From: Sphingomonas koreensis
Lineage (GTDB): Bacteria; Pseudomonadota; Alphaproteobacteria; Sphingomonadales; Sphingomonadaceae
Reading direction: 5' to 3'
Assembly: GCF_002797435.1 (NCBI RefSeq)
Contig: NZ_PGEN01000001.1
Location: forward strand, 434,001-498,000
Length of the DNA stretch: 64,000 nucleotides
Made by a program: the position numbers and the translations under genes. The notes under the pieces were generated by a model that worked only from the letters and a program-made list of their open reading frames with translations, did no database searches and was not told the origin of the DNA. This document shows, in pieces, positions 16,650-27,185 of this stretch (its first letter is position 1; every line of letters starts with the position of its first letter).

Positions 16650-17879
16650 ATGCGTTTGCTGTTCCTTGCACCGCTTTTGACGGGGCTTCCTACGCCCGCG
16701 CTCGGCGGGCCGTTGACCTACGATCAGGCGCTGGCCCAAGCGGTCGCGCAAGCACCGTCGCTTCGCGCTCGCGCGCTCGAGGTCGAGAGCCGCCAGTCGG
16801 CGGTCGGACCCGCGGGCCAACTGCCCGATCCCAAACTCGGAATCGGTCTCGACAACTATCCTGTCTCCGGGCCCCCTGCATTTAGCTATGCGGGCGACAG
16901 CATGACGATGGCGCGCCTCGGCATTAGTCAGGACGTCCCCAATCTCGGCAAAAGGCGCGCCCGCACGGGCCGCGCCCTGGCGGATGTATCCGCCGCCGAA
17001 GCAGATCGGGCAGCCGAGCAACGCCGGGTCAGGGTTGCGACCGGCCGGGCGTGGATCGATCTTGCTTTTGCGGAGCGCAGACTTGCTGCGGTCGATAGCG
17101 CGGTTGCGAGACTCGGCCGATTGACGCCGGCGGCCGTATCGGGCGTGACCTCCGGATCGGCACGGCCGGCGCAGTCGCTCGACATTCGACAGGCCATCAT
17201 CGCCCTTGAGGACCGTCGCACCGAAGTGGCGGCGGAAGTCGCCCGTGGCAGGGCCGCGCTCGCTCGCTGGACCGGGGACCCCGATCCGCACATCGTCGCG
17301 CCCCTGCCCGACTTCACCGTCAATCCGGCGGGATTGCGGGCGGCGCTCGACCGCCATCCCGGCCTGGGTGCTGCGCGGGCCCGCTCCCAGCTCGCCGAGG
17401 CAGGTGTCGGAATCGCCCGCGCCGAGAAACGACCCGACTGGGGATTTGACGTCGCCTTCCAGCGTCGCGCGCCCGCCTACGGCAACATGATCTCGATAGG
17501 CGCCACCGTCAGCTTGCCGCTATTCGCACAGAAGCGCCAGGATCCGATGATCGCCTCAAGCACCGCGGCCGCCGGCGCGGCATTCGCGGAGCAGGAAGAC
17601 GTCCGCCGAGCGCTCGCCGCCGATCTTGAGGTCGGACTCGCCGATCACCTCATGCATCACGAGCAATGGCTGCGCTCCCGCGATACGCTGGTTCCGCTGG
17701 CGCGGCGGCGGCTCGATCTCGAGATTGCGAGCTACTCCGCGAGACGCGCAGGCCTGCTCGAAGTGATCCAGGCGCATACGATGTTGATCGATGCCGAGCT
17801 CCAGATGCTCGACCGCGAAGCGACCGTCGCCCGCGACGCGACCCGGCTCATGCTTTCCTATCAAGGCGATGCCCAATGA
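16650..17879 (+). CDS. cusC: TolC-family outer-membrane factor of heavy-metal RND efflux
   Basis: 409 residues. A signal peptide (MRLLFLAPLLTGLPTPALG) is followed by two related helical halves typical of the outer-membrane efflux protein family (LTYDQALAQAVAQAPSLRA; later FDVAFQRRAP...ISIGATVSLPLF). AGGAGGA precedes the ATG at 16650. The stop overlaps the next start as ATGA. It would form the exit duct for the CusBA-like pump. It is somewhat short, as usual in the CzcC/CusC branch of alphaproteobacteria. The symbol follows the pump type, since the RND subunit looks copper/silver-like. Confidence 0.88.
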   Translation: MRLLFLAPLLTGLPTPALGGPLTYDQALAQAVAQAPSLRARALEVESRQSAVGPAGQLPDPKLGIGLDNYPVSGPPAFSYAGDSMTMARLGISQDVPNLGKRRARTGRALADVSAAEADRAAEQRRVRVATGRAWIDLAFAERRLAAVDSAVARLGRLTPAAVSGVTSGSARPAQSLDIRQAIIALEDRRTEVAAEVARGRAALARWTGDPDPHIVAPLPDFTVNPAGLRAALDRHPGLGAARARSQLAEAGVGIARAEKRPDWGFDVAFQRRAPAYGNMISIGATVSLPLFAQKRQDPMIASSTAAAGAAFAEQEDVRRALAADLEVGLADHLMHHEQWLRSRDTLVPLARRRLDLEIASYSARRAGLLEVIQAHTMLIDAELQMLDREATVARDATRLMLSYQGDAQ

Positions 17880-19339
17880 CCATCGAACTCTCGCAGCGCG
17901 CCCGGCTGGCAATCGCCGCCGCCGCCATTGCGCTTATCGCGGGCGGTGTCGGCTATGGCCTCGCCCAGCTCGGGGCACCGTGGCCGAAGACGGCTGCCGA
18001 AGACGGCCGCAAGGTTCTCTACTGGTACGATCCGATGGTCCCCAGCCAACAGTTCGACAAGCCCGGCAAGTCCCCGTTCATGGATATGCCGCTCGTCCCG
18101 AAATATGCCGACGAGGCTGGCGCGGCCCCCGGGATCAGGATCGACCCGGCGCGAACCCAGAATCTCGGCCTGCGCGCCGTCATGGTCGAGCGCGGATCGC
18201 TTGCAAACAGCCTTACCGCGACGGGCGTGATCGACTTCAACCAGCGCGATGTCACGATCGTGCAGGCGCGCGCGCCGGGGTTCGTGCAGCGGGTCTACGA
18301 TCGTGCGCCCGGCGATCGGGTTGCCGCGGGTGCTCCGCTTGCCGACCTTCTCATTCCCGAATGGGCGGGCGCGCAGACCGAATATCTCGCGGTCAGGCGG
18401 ACCGGCGACCCCGCGCTCACCCGAGCCGCGCGCCAACGGCTGGCGCTGCTGGGCATGCCGCCGGGCACGATCGCCGCGGTCGAGCGCCGCGGACAGGCCC
18501 ACGCCGTCGTGACCGTCTCGACACCGAGCGCCGGTGTCGTCCGCGCGCTGAACGTGCGTTCCGGCATGACCCTCGCCATGGGGCAAACGCTCGCAGAGGT
18601 GAACGGCCTCGCCACGGTGTGGCTCAACGCAGCCATACCCGAAGCCATGGCGACGCAACTGATGCCGGGGCAGCAGGTCAGCGCGACGCTGGCCGCCTTT
18701 CCAACCGAGCGCTTCTCCGGGCGGGTCGCGGCGATCCTACCCGACCTGCAAGCCGATAGCCGCACCCTGACCGCACGGATCGAGCTGCCCAATCGCGATG
18801 GGCGCCTGCGCCCGGGGATGTTCGCTACGGTCTCGTTCGGAGGACGCGACCGTCCCGCGCTGCTGGTGCCATCCGAAGCGGTGATCCGCACGGGCAAACG
18901 CACGCTGGTCATGCTCGTGCTGCCCGGCGGGCGTTATCAGCCCGCCGAGATCCAGGCCGGCATCGAGTCGGGTGGCCGAACCGAGATCCTCGCCGGATTG
19001 GCGGAAGGCGAGAAAGTCGCGGCTTCGGGCCAGTTCCTGCTCGACTCCGAAGCGAGCCTGTCGGCCATCAAGGCGCGACCCATGACCGCCCCTGCGGCAA
19101 TGGCGCCGCAAAGCAGTTACGAAGCGGTCGGGAGGATCGAGAAAATCGATGGCACCGGCGTCACGCTCAGTCACGGCCCCGTTCCCGCGCTTCGCTGGCC
19201 GGCCATGACGATGCGCTTCAGGCTCGGCGCCCCCGCGCTTGCCCAGGGCTACAAGGTCGGCGACCGGGTCCACTTCGCCTTCGACCAGCAGCGGGAAGGT
19301 CCGACGCTGCGGCGGATTGCACGCGAGACCGGCCGGTGA
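17876..19339 (+). CDS. cusB: RND periplasmic adaptor with C-terminal CusF-like domain
   Basis: 487 residues. An N-terminal membrane anchor is followed by a heavy-metal-binding segment ([18 protein letters not shown] then [10 protein letters not shown], about 42-75), then the membrane-fusion barrel/lipoyl/hairpin core ([10 protein letters not shown]..., [13 protein letters not shown]). The C-terminal 70 residues look like a CusF copper-binding domain ([27 protein letters not shown], about 420-455), so this protein carries its own chaperone-like domain besides the separate CusF gene. It couples CusA to CusC and delivers Cu(I)/Ag(I). It overlaps both neighbours by four bases. Confidence 0.93.
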   Translation: MTIELSQRARLAIAAAAIALIAGGVGYGLAQLGAPWPKTAAEDGRKVLYWYDPMVPSQQFDKPGKSPFMDMPLVPKYADEAGAAPGIRIDPARTQNLGLRAVMVERGSLANSLTATGVIDFNQRDVTIVQARAPGFVQRVYDRAPGDRVAAGAPLADLLIPEWAGAQTEYLAVRRTGDPALTRAARQRLALLGMPPGTIAAVERRGQAHAVVTVSTPSAGVVRALNVRSGMTLAMGQTLAEVNGLATVWLNAAIPEAMATQLMPGQQVSATLAAFPTERFSGRVAAILPDLQADSRTLTARIELPNRDGRLRPGMFATVSFGGRDRPALLVPSEAVIRTGKRTLVMLVLPGGRYQPAEIQAGIESGGRTEILAGLAEGEKVAASGQFLLDSEASLSAIKARPMTAPAAMAPQSSYEAVGRIEKIDGTGVTLSHGPVPALRWPAMTMRFRLGAPALAQGYKVGDRVHFAFDQQREGPTLRRIARETGR

Positions 19340-22300
19340 TCGCGCGCATTATCCGCTGGTCCGTCGCCAACCGTTTCTTCGTCGTGCTTGGCGCGCTCGC
19401 ACTTGTCGCCGCGGGACTGGTTGCGATGCGCGCGACGCCGATCGACGCCTTGCCGGACCTTTCCGACACGCAGGTTATCATCCGCACCAGCTATCCTGGC
19501 CAAGCTCCGCAGATCGTCGAGAACCAGATCACCTATCCGCTCGCGACAACGATGCTGTCGGTCCCGGGAGCGAAGACGGTCCGGGGCTACTCCTTCTTCG
19601 GCGACAGCTTCGTCTATGTGATCTTCGAGGACGGCACCGACCTCTATTGGGCACGCAGCCGCGTGCTCGAATATCTCAATCAGGTTCAGGGACGGCTGCC
19701 CGAGAGCGCCCGCAGCGCAATCGGCCCCGATGCGACCGGGGTGGGCTGGGTCTATGAATATGCGCTGGTCGACCGGACCGGCAGACATGACCTCTCGCAG
19801 CTTCGCAGCTTGCAGGACTGGTTTCTGCGCTACGAGCTCAAGAGCCTGCCCGGCGTGGCCGAGGTGGCGAGTATCGGCGGCATGGTGAAGCAATATCAGG
19901 TCGTGCTCGATCCAGCCAAGCTTGCCGGTTTTGGCATCACCCACGCCCAGGTGATCGAAGCGATCCAGCGGGGTAACCAGGAAAGCGGGGGATCGGTGCT
20001 CGAAATGGGCGAGGCCGAATATATGGTTCGCGCCTCGGGCTACCTGAAGACACTCGACGATTTCCGGACGATCCCGATCAGAACCGCGCCGGGCGGGGTG
20101 CCGGTGACGTTGGACAATGTCGCGACGATCCAGATCGGCCCCGAGATGCGGCGCGGCATTGCCGAGCTCGATGGCGATGGGGAGGTGGCTGGCGGCGTTG
20201 TGATCCTGCGCTCGGGCGGCGACGCGCGGACGACGATCACCGCGGTCCAGGCAAAGCTGGCCGAACTTCGCAATAGCCTGCCCAAAGGTGTCGTGGTCGT
20301 CCCGACCTATGACCGCTCGCAGCTGATCGACGCAGCGATCGACAATCTATCACGCAAGCTCCTCGAGGAGTTCCTGGTCGTCGCCATCGTGTGCGCGCTG
20401 TTCCTCTGGCACATACGATCGGCGCTGGTCGCGATCGTCACCCTGCCCCTGGGGGTGCTTGCCGCATTCATCGTGATGCGGTTCCAGGGGGTCAACGCCA
20501 ATATTATGTCGCTGGGGGGCATCGCGATCGCCATCGGGGCTATGGTCGATGCAGCGGTTGTGATGGTCGAGAATGCGCACAAGCGGATCGAACACTGGGA
20601 GCATGACCATCCGAACGAACGGCTCGAGGGCACGGCCCGCTGGACCGTCATCACCCAAGCCGCGATCGAGGTTGGACCGGCCCTCTTCTTCAGCCTGCTG
20701 ATCATCACCTTGTCGTTCGTGCCGGTGTTCACGCTCCAGGCGCAGGAAGGCCGGCTGTTCGCGCCGCTCGCCTTCACCAAGACCTACACCATGGCCGCCG
20801 CCGCGATCCTGTCGATAACCTTGGTGCCCATACTGATGGGATGGCTGATCCGGGGGCGGATCCGGTCGGAACAGGCCAATCCGATCAACCGCGTGCTCAC
20901 GGCCGCCTATCGTCCCGTCATCGACTGGGTGCTCAAATGGCCGAAAACGACACTGCTGCTCGCGGCGCTTGTCTTTGCGACCACAGCCTGGCCGGCGTCC
21001 AGGCTGGGTGGCGAGTTTCTGCCAGCCATGAACGAAGGCGACCTGCTCTACATGCCCTCGGCGTTGCCCGGGGTGTCAGCTGCCAAGTCTGCCGAATTGC
21101 TCCAGCAAACCGACCGCATGATCAAGACGGTGCCCGAGGTTCAAAGCGTGTTCGGCAAGACAGGCCGCGCCGAGAGCGCGACAGACCCGGCTCCGCTCGA
21201 GATGTTCGAAACAACCATCCGGTTCAAGCCGCGCGATCAATGGCGACCGGGCATGACGCCGGAGAAGTTGATCGAGGAACTCGACCGTACGGTGAAGGTG
21301 CCGGGACTCGCCAATATCTGGGTGCCGCCGATCCGCAATCGTATCGACATGCTCGCAACCGGGATCAAGAGTCCGATCGGCATCAAGGTCTCGGGCGCTG
21401 ATCTGGGCGCTCTGGACCAGGTCGCGCGCAATATCGAAGGCGTAGCGAAGTCCGTTCCCGGCGTGAGCTCGGCGCTTGCCGAGCGGCTGAGCGGCGGGCG
21501 TTATGTCGATATCGACATCGACCGTGCGGCCGCCGGACGCTACGGACTCAACATCGCCGATGTGCAAAGCATCATCTCGGGCGCGATCGGCGGCGAAAAT
21601 ATCGGACAGACCGTCGAGGGCCGGGCGCGCTATCCGATCAATGTCCGCTATCCCCGCGAACTGCGTGACAGCATCGGCGGTCTACAGAGACTTCCGGTGC
21701 TGACGCCCTCGGGCCAGCAGATCACACTCGGCGGCCTTGCGCGCATCGAGGTCGCCGACGGCCCGCCGATGCTCAAGAGCGAGAATGGCCGCCCCTCGAC
21801 CTGGGTCTATGTCGATGTCCGCGGGCGCGACCTCGCTTCGGTTGTCTCCGACTTGCGGGCTGCGATCGGTCGGCAGGTCAAACTGTCACCTGGGGTCAGC
21901 ATCGCCTATTCGGGTCAGTTCGAGTATCTCCAGCGCGCGGTCGATCGCCTCGAACTGGTCGTTCCCGCCACCCTCGCGATCATCTTCTTGCTGCTGTACC
22001 TGATTTTCCGGCGCCTCGGCGAGGCGGCATTGATCATGGGAACGTTGCCGTTCGCGCTGACCGGCGGCTTCTGGATCCTCTATATGCTCGGCTATCATCA
22101 TTCAGTCGCGACCGGGGTCGGGTTCATCGCACTCGCCGGGGTCGCTGCCGAATTCGGCGTGGTGATGTTGATCTACCTTCGTCACGCGCTCGACGAGCAG
22201 GGACCCGAAGCATCGAGTGGCGATATCGCGGCCGCAATCCGCAGCGGCGCCTTGCTCCGCGTCCGTCCCAAGGCGATGACCGTCGCGGTGATCGTTGCCG

Positions 22301-22482
22301 GCCTGTTGCCGATCCTGATCGGTGCGGGCGCCGGCTCCGAAGTCATGAGCCGGATTGCTGCACCGATGATCGGCGGCATGGTGACCGCGCCGTTGCTCTC
22401 GATGTTGGTCATTCCCGCCGCTTATCTGCTGATGCAGGACAGAACCGCAAAACAAGTTCGACCCGAAGGAGAGTTGGCATGA
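19336..22482 (+). CDS. cusA: CusA-type heavy-metal RND efflux pump
   Basis: 1048 residues, normal for the HME-RND family, starting with a GTG that overlaps the cusB stop. Two sets of membrane spans flank two large periplasmic loops. The HME signature in span 4 is [19 protein letters not shown], the form seen in monovalent (Cu/Ag) pumps. The porter domain begins [18 protein letters not shown]. It uses the proton gradient to move Cu(I)/Ag(I) from the periplasm out through CusC. It sits in a tightly overlapping operon cusC-B-A-F. Confidence 0.95.
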   Translation: MIARIIRWSVANRFFVVLGALALVAAGLVAMRATPIDALPDLSDTQVIIRTSYPGQAPQIVENQITYPLATTMLSVPGAKTVRGYSFFGDSFVYVIFEDGTDLYWARSRVLEYLNQVQGRLPESARSAIGPDATGVGWVYEYALVDRTGRHDLSQLRSLQDWFLRYELKSLPGVAEVASIGGMVKQYQVVLDPAKLAGFGITHAQVIEAIQRGNQESGGSVLEMGEAEYMVRASGYLKTLDDFRTIPIRTAPGGVPVTLDNVATIQIGPEMRRGIAELDGDGEVAGGVVILRSGGDARTTITAVQAKLAELRNSLPKGVVVVPTYDRSQLIDAAIDNLSRKLLEEFLVVAIVCALFLWHIRSALVAIVTLPLGVLAAFIVMRFQGVNANIMSLGGIAIAIGAMVDAAVVMVENAHKRIEHWEHDHPNERLEGTARWTVITQAAIEVGPALFFSLLIITLSFVPVFTLQAQEGRLFAPLAFTKTYTMAAAAILSITLVPILMGWLIRGRIRSEQANPINRVLTAAYRPVIDWVLKWPKTTLLLAALVFATTAWPASRLGGEFLPAMNEGDLLYMPSALPGVSAAKSAELLQQTDRMIKTVPEVQSVFGKTGRAESATDPAPLEMFETTIRFKPRDQWRPGMTPEKLIEELDRTVKVPGLANIWVPPIRNRIDMLATGIKSPIGIKVSGADLGALDQVARNIEGVAKSVPGVSSALAERLSGGRYVDIDIDRAAAGRYGLNIADVQSIISGAIGGENIGQTVEGRARYPINVRYPRELRDSIGGLQRLPVLTPSGQQITLGGLARIEVADGPPMLKSENGRPSTWVYVDVRGRDLASVVSDLRAAIGRQVKLSPGVSIAYSGQFEYLQRAVDRLELVVPATLAIIFLLLYLIFRRLGEAALIMGTLPFALTGGFWILYMLGYHHSVATGVGFIALAGVAAEFGVVMLIYLRHALDEQGPEASSGDIAAAIRSGALLRVRPKAMTVAVIVAGLLPILIGAGAGSEVMSRIAAPMIGGMVTAPLLSMLVIPAAYLLMQDRTAKQVRPEGELA

Positions 22483-22841
22483 AAATGACACCGTCTATCG
22501 CTGCGTGCCTTGCACTCGCGGTGACCCTCGCCGCCTGCGGCAAGCAGGAGCAAAAGACCGTTCCCGCAGACAAGGCGGCGTCCGCGCCGACCCCCGGGGC
22601 CGCGGCCGCCGCGATCATGCTTGGCAAGGGCGTCGGCACGGTCACAGCTCTCAATGCACAGACAGGCAAAATCACGCTCGATCATGGCGAAATCCCCGAA
22701 CTGCAATGGCCACCGATGGAGATGGAATTTGCCGCCGACCCCAAGCTGCTCGCCGGTTTCAAGGCCGACGACAAGGTGGAGTTCGAGATGAGCTGGGACG
22801 GCCGAAGCGGAACGATCACGAAGGTCGCCAAGGTGCCTTGA
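22479..22841 (+). CDS. cusF: CusF-like copper-binding lipoprotein
   Basis: 120 residues. The N-terminus [20 protein letters not shown] ends in a lipobox, so it is probably membrane anchored, unlike soluble E. coli CusF. The domain reads [20 protein letters not shown], then [11 protein letters not shown]. It carries the CusF copper ligands in their usual arrangement: His in LDHG, the cation-pi Trp in QWPP and Met residues in PMEM. GAAGGAGA lies upstream and the ATG overlaps the cusA stop. It carries Cu(I)/Ag(I) to CusB. Confidence 0.92.
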   Translation: MKMTPSIAACLALAVTLAACGKQEQKTVPADKAASAPTPGAAAAAIMLGKGVGTVTALNAQTGKITLDHGEIPELQWPPMEMEFAADPKLLAGFKADDKVEFEMSWDGRSGTITKVAKVP

Positions 22842-23195
22842 GACGTCGCCATGCTCAGGATTGGAATTGCGGAAGCTCGCACGCCGGCAGGCGTGGGAGG
22901 TGCGTGCCGCATGAAAGCCGCCGCCGCAAATCCTGCGTGCCGGCCGCACAGCAACGCGCGCCGTTCGCCTACGGAACACGGGGCCCGGAATGATCCGCAC
23001 CGGAAAAATCGAGGACGCAACGGGCCGGTCATGAGGGGTGCCGTCGGCGCCCGCGTATAGCATGAGAGGAAGGGCCGACCGCATGCTGCCGTCGATGCCC
23101 AGACGACAGGCGATGAACAAGGTCGAACAGTTTCTTCCAACTCCTGCCGCAGAGCAGCACCCTGGCCCCGCCTTCCCTGTTACGGGTATGCGGGC
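22842..23195. other. intergenic region after cusF
   Basis: 354 bases. Short frames exist (for example 22851-23060) but have no signal sequence, conserved motif or ribosome site, so no gene is called. No clear terminator with a T run is seen. Confidence 0.5.
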
Positions 23196-23522
23196 ATGAC
23201 GCGGCTGATCGCATCGCTGTTTGTCGCGCTCGCGCTGCTGGTTTCGCCGCTGGCGATGCCGAACGCCGCGGCCATGGCGCAGATGGCAACCTGTTCCTCA
23301 ACGGGAGGTGAGAGCAGCTGCCCGGACATGGATGACAGGGAAACACCCTGCACGTCGGCCGCCTGCGTCAGCGTCTGTGTGCCTTTCTGCTTCTTGCCGG
23401 TCGCAAACGGCCGGCAGCTTCACCTGGCTGCCGCGAAAGTCACCAGCGGGTCGCCTGCCAGGCTGACCGGCATCACACCCGACGCCGAGGTCCGACCTCC
23501 ACGCAATATCTCCGAGATGTGA
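23196..23522 (+). CDS. small secreted Cys-rich protein, unknown function
   Basis: 108 residues. A signal peptide (TRLIASLFVALALLVSPLAMPNAAA) is followed by a Cys-rich centre with six cysteines (TCSSTGGESSCPDMDD, TPCTSAACVSVCVPFC) and a polar tail. The family is not recognised. It resembles in style the small protein at 15776 but is not an obvious paralogue. It reads toward the second copAB block. A role in copper binding or disulfide-linked sensing in the periplasm is only inferred from composition and place. Confidence 0.55.
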   Translation: MTRLIASLFVALALLVSPLAMPNAAAMAQMATCSSTGGESSCPDMDDRETPCTSAACVSVCVPFCFLPVANGRQLHLAAAKVTSGSPARLTGITPDAEVRPPRNISEM

Positions 23523-23550
23523 ACCATCACCATTTTTTCGGAGTATTATC

Positions 23551-23787
23551 ATGAATATCTATTGGATCGCGGCCGCTTTGACGGTTGCAACACCCGCTGC
23601 TGCGCAAGTCGCTGACACCACCCATGCAGGGCACAACATGCCTGCGCCGGCCGACAAGGCGATGCCCGCGCATGCCGCAATGATGGCCAACGGCAAGATG
23701 AAGCCCGACGCCGACATGATGGAGCGTTGCAAGAAGATGCACGCCGCCATGCCCGCGAAGCCCGGCGCCACCCCCGACAAGAAGTAA
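23551..23787 (+). CDS. small secreted Met/His-rich protein
   Basis: 78 residues. A short signal peptide (NIYWIAAALTVATPAAA) is followed by a Met/His-rich mature part (HAGHNMPAP, MPAHAAMMANGKMKPD, MMERCKKMHAAM). This composition is like small copper-binding proteins of the CopK/CueP type but with no clear homology. GGAG lies about eight bases before the ATG. A strong terminator follows seven bases after the stop, which supports a real transcription unit ending here. Confidence 0.7.
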   Translation: MNIYWIAAALTVATPAAAQVADTTHAGHNMPAPADKAMPAHAAMMANGKMKPDADMMERCKKMHAAMPAKPGATPDKK

Positions 23788-23793
23788 CAAGAG

Positions 23794-23832
23794 CCCCCGG
23801 GGCGGCGCATCCATCGCCCCGGGGGACTTTTT
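23794..23832 (+). terminator. Rho-independent terminator
   Basis: A perfect 11-bp stem (CCCCCGGGGCG / CGCCCCGGGGG, 23794-23804 with 23815-23825) with a ten-base loop is followed by AC and five T. It lies directly after the Met/His-rich gene and before the second copA. Confidence 0.92.
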
Positions 23833-23900
23833 CCAAAAAAGATACGGCGCGGCCCGCCCCTTGGCGGCGCCCTTGCGACGCCGTGCAAAAGGACATCGAC

Positions 23901-25649
23901 ATGACACAATTGCTGGAACGGCGGATGCTGCTCCGCGCCGGTGCGCTCGGCGCAGCCGGAGTCTCGCTCTCGAGCCTCTTCCCGGCCTGGGCGCAAAGCG
24001 GCAGCCCCGGCATCCTTTCGACCCTCCCGACGCTGACTGGCGAAGATATTCATCTGAAGATCGCGCGCAGCCGCTACCTGGTCGGCGGTCGCGCGGGCCG
24101 TGCGATCACTCTCAACGGCGTGCTCCCCGCCCCGCTCGTCCGGCTTCGCGAGGGACAGAATGTCCGTCTGCATGTCGAAAACACCCTCGACGAGGAGACC
24201 TCGATCCACTGGCATGGGCTGATCCTGCCCTTCCAGATGGATGGGGTGCCGGGAGTCAGCTTCCCCGGGATCAAGGCCCGCTCGCTGTTCACCTATGAAT
24301 TCCCGGTCAAGCAGAGCGGCACCTATTGGTATCACAGCCATTCGGGATTGCAGGAACAACTCGGCCATTATGGCCCGATCGTGATCGACCCCGCAGGCGC
24401 CGATCCGATCGGTTACGACCGCGAGCATGTCATCGTGCTGTCGGACTGGACCTTTCTCGATCCGCACCAGCTGTTCAACAAGCTCAAGCAGGAAGGCGGC
24501 TATTTCAACCGCCAGAAGCAGACGCTGGCGGGCATGATCGCGGGCGGTCCCGGCGAAAGGCTTTCTCCGTCGGAGCGCGCCAAATGGGGCAAGATGCGGA
24601 TGGATCCCGCCGACATCGCCGACGTGTCGGCGACGACCTATACCTATCTGATCAACGGCCATGGCCCGCAGGAGAATTGGACCGGGCTGTTCCGCCCCGG
24701 CGAACGCGTCCGGCTGCGCATCATCAACGCGTCGTCGATGTCGATCTTCAACATCCGCATCCCCGGGCTCAAGCTCACGGTGGTCGGCGCGGACGGGCAG
24801 AATGTCCGGCCAGTGGAGGTCGACGAGTTCCAGATCGGAACCGCCGAAACCTATGATGTCATCGTCCGGCCAGACGAGGACAAGGCCTATAGCGTCGTCG
24901 CCGAATCGCTCGACCGGTCGGGTATGGGCTGCGCGACCTTGGCGCCGCGCCCTGGCATGGTGGCTGCGATCCCGCCGCTACGCGAACGCCCGACGCTGAC
25001 CATGAAGGACATGGGCATGGGCGGCATGGATCATGGCGCACATGGTGCGGCGGCGGGTGGCGCCGCAGGGGCGATGGACCATGGCGCGATGAGCATGCGC
25101 GACAAGTCGAAGGTCCCCGAAAGCGTGACGGTCGGTGTCGGCGTCGATGCGATCGCCTTTTCGCCCGTCGACCGCACGGGCGACCCCGGCATCGGGCTCG
25201 ACAATGTGGGTCACAAGGTCCTCACCTATCGCGACCTCATCTCGCTCACTCCCAATCCCGATCCGCGCCCGCCGGCGCGAACGATCGAGATCCATCTGAC
25301 GGGCAACATGGAACGTTTCATGTGGTCGTTCGACGGCAAGAAATATAGCGACGGGGTCGAGCCGATCCGCTTCGAGCGGAACGAGCGGGCGCGCATCACG
25401 CTGATCAATCACACGATGATGACGCACCCGATCCACCTTCATGGGCATTTTTTCGAAGTCGTGAATGGGCATACCGGGCGGCAACCGCTCAAGCACACGA
25501 TCAACGTGTTGCCCGGGGGCAAGGCGAGTTTCGATCTGACCGCCGATGCGCCAGGCGACTGGGCCTTTCACTGCCATCTGTTGCTGCACATGCACGCGGG
25601 GATGTTCCGCGTCGTCACCGTCCGTCCGCACGCGGGAGAAGGCGCATGA
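23901..25649 (+). CDS. copA: CopA-type multicopper oxidase, second copy
   Basis: 582 residues. The Tat signal ERRMLLRAGALGAAGVSLSS is followed by the same copper sites as the first copy: HWHG (about 103), WYHSHSG, HPIHLHGHFFEV and HCHLLLHMH (about 557). Its Met/His insert is shorter (MKDMGMGGMDHGAHG, about 368-400), so it probably holds less copper. AAAAGGA lies before the ATG at 23901. Its stop overlaps the second copB start. The two copies are clearly related along their length but differ throughout, so the duplication is not recent. Confidence 0.95.
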   Translation: MTQLLERRMLLRAGALGAAGVSLSSLFPAWAQSGSPGILSTLPTLTGEDIHLKIARSRYLVGGRAGRAITLNGVLPAPLVRLREGQNVRLHVENTLDEETSIHWHGLILPFQMDGVPGVSFPGIKARSLFTYEFPVKQSGTYWYHSHSGLQEQLGHYGPIVIDPAGADPIGYDREHVIVLSDWTFLDPHQLFNKLKQEGGYFNRQKQTLAGMIAGGPGERLSPSERAKWGKMRMDPADIADVSATTYTYLINGHGPQENWTGLFRPGERVRLRIINASSMSIFNIRIPGLKLTVVGADGQNVRPVEVDEFQIGTAETYDVIVRPDEDKAYSVVAESLDRSGMGCATLAPRPGMVAAIPPLRERPTLTMKDMGMGGMDHGAHGAAAGGAAGAMDHGAMSMRDKSKVPESVTVGVGVDAIAFSPVDRTGDPGIGLDNVGHKVLTYRDLISLTPNPDPRPPARTIEIHLTGNMERFMWSFDGKKYSDGVEPIRFERNERARITLINHTMMTHPIHLHGHFFEVVNGHTGRQPLKHTINVLPGGKASFDLTADAPGDWAFHCHLLLHMHAGMFRVVTVRPHAGEGA

Positions 25650-26626
25650 AATATCTTGCCGTCCTGATGCTTGCCGCCTTGCCCGCGCCGGCTCTCTCCG
25701 CCCAGGAAGTCGACCATAGCGGGCATGCCAAACCGGTCGACAACATGTCGCCAACCACCGATCCGCATGCGGGGCATTCGACGTCCGCCGCTGACGACGG
25801 CCACGTTGGACATCCGATGCCGACCACCAACGATCCTCATGCCGGTCACGCCATGCCGGGGCAGAGGTCCGACCCACCCGTGGCCGGCCCGTCAGCGGCG
25901 GCGCGAGGCGGCCCCGCCCATGCCACCGACGCCTTCTACGGTGAGGAGGAGATGGTGCGGTCACGGCGCCTGCTGATCAAGGAGAATGGCGCGCTCAACG
26001 CGGGGCAGATTCTGATCGACCAGCTCGAAACCACCATCGGCAAGGGAACCGAAACATATAGCTGGGATGCGCAGCTCTGGTACGGTGGCGACATCAACCG
26101 CCTGTGGCTCAAGACCGAGGGCGAAGGCCGCTTCGACGGGCGCGGTCCCGACGATGTCGAAGTCCAGGCGCTCTACAGCCGCGCGCTCGATCCCTGGTTC
26201 AATCTCCAAGTCGGTGTACGGCGCGACTTTCGCGCCGGTCCCGAGCGGACCTATGCGGTGGTCGGTATCCAAGGGCTCGCCCCCTATTGGTTCGAGGTCG
26301 ATGGCTCGCTCTTTCTGTCCGACAAGGGCGAGGTCAGCGCGCGCTTCGAGGCCGAATATGACCAGCGCATCACCCAAAGCTTGATCCTGCAACCGAGCGT
26401 CGAATTCGAGCTCTCGGCGCAGGACATCCCCGAACTTGGCATCGGTTCGGGGTTGAGCTCGGCCGAAGCGGGCCTGCGGCTGCGCTACCAGATCGTCCCC
26501 GAGTTCGCGCCCTATATTGGCGTCACCTATGAGCGCGCTTTCGGCAACACCGCCGATTTCACCCGCGCGGCCGGCGGAAAGGCCGGCGGTTGGAATTTCC
26601 TCGTCGGCCTGCGCAGCTGGTTCTGA
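25646..26626 (+). CDS. copB: CopB outer-membrane copper resistance protein, second copy
   Basis: 326 residues. A signal peptide is followed by a His/Met-rich segment with repeated DPHAGH and DDGHVGH units (about 22-75), then the CopB barrel (AQLWYGGDINRLWLKTEGEG, FEVDGSLFLSDKGEVSARF), ending in the aromatic residue of SWF. It lacks the lysine-rich repeat of the first copy. It overlaps the copA stop by four bases and is followed 19 bases later by the DUF411 gene. Confidence 0.94.
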   Translation: MKYLAVLMLAALPAPALSAQEVDHSGHAKPVDNMSPTTDPHAGHSTSAADDGHVGHPMPTTNDPHAGHAMPGQRSDPPVAGPSAAARGGPAHATDAFYGEEEMVRSRRLLIKENGALNAGQILIDQLETTIGKGTETYSWDAQLWYGGDINRLWLKTEGEGRFDGRGPDDVEVQALYSRALDPWFNLQVGVRRDFRAGPERTYAVVGIQGLAPYWFEVDGSLFLSDKGEVSARFEAEYDQRITQSLILQPSVEFELSAQDIPELGIGSGLSSAEAGLRLRYQIVPEFAPYIGVTYERAFGNTADFTRAAGGKAGGWNFLVGLRSWF

Positions 26627-26645
26627 TCAAAGAAGGAGAGTATCG

Positions 26646-27098
26646 ATGAAACACAAAGTCACACTCCGCATCGCGCTCGCCGGCGCTTTCCTGCTCGCCG
26701 CACCGGCCAACGCCTTCGCCGCAGGCGATCTGATCGTACACCGCGACCCCGGCTGCGGCTGCTGTGGGGTCTGGGCGAAACAAATCGCGCAGCAGCTCGG
26801 GCGCAAGGCGACGATCTCGGACAATCCGAACCGGGCTGCGCTGGTGCAGCGGCTCGGCGTTCCGCCCGCGCTCGGATCGTGCCATACCGCGATCATCGAC
26901 GGTGCAGTCATCGAGGGCCACATTCCCGCCGCCGATATCAAGCGCTTCCTTGCCGCGCGTCCGAAGGGGATGAAGGGCATTGCAGTCGGCGGCATGCCGC
27001 TCGGGTCGCCGGGGATGGAGGTACCGGGCCGCCGGCCTCACCCATATTCGGTTATGGCGTTCGGTCTGGGCAAACAGGCGCTGTTTGCAAAGCACTAA
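26646..27098 (+). CDS. DUF411 family periplasmic copper protein (CopG-like)
   Basis: 150 residues. A signal peptide ending AFA is followed by a thioredoxin-like DUF411 domain. It has HRDPGCGCCGVWAKQI (about residues 30-46), GSCHTAIIDG, EGHIPAADIKRFL and GMPLGSPGME, all family-typical. GAAGGAGA precedes the ATG. CopG-type proteins bind copper clusters through the CxxCC cysteines and are proposed to handle Cu redox in the periplasm. It is the last gene of copA-copB-DUF411. Confidence 0.92.
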   Translation: MKHKVTLRIALAGAFLLAAPANAFAAGDLIVHRDPGCGCCGVWAKQIAQQLGRKATISDNPNRAALVQRLGVPPALGSCHTAIIDGAVIEGHIPAADIKRFLAARPKGMKGIAVGGMPLGSPGMEVPGRRPHPYSVMAFGLGKQALFAKH

Positions 27099-27108
27099 CA
27101 ACAACGCA

Positions 27109-27135
27109 CCGGGGCGGCATGAAAAGTCGCCCCGG
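27109..27135 (+). terminator. hairpin after the copAB-DUF411 operon
   Basis: An 8-bp perfect stem CCGGGGCG/CGCCCCGG with an 11-base loop lies 10 bases after the DUF411 stop. There is no T run after it, so it may be a weak or Rho-assisted terminator or an mRNA-stabilising hairpin. Confidence 0.5.
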
Positions 27136-27185
27136 CACTCATCCGAGATATGGCGGACGGGAAATAAGACGGCCCGGCTCGCATC

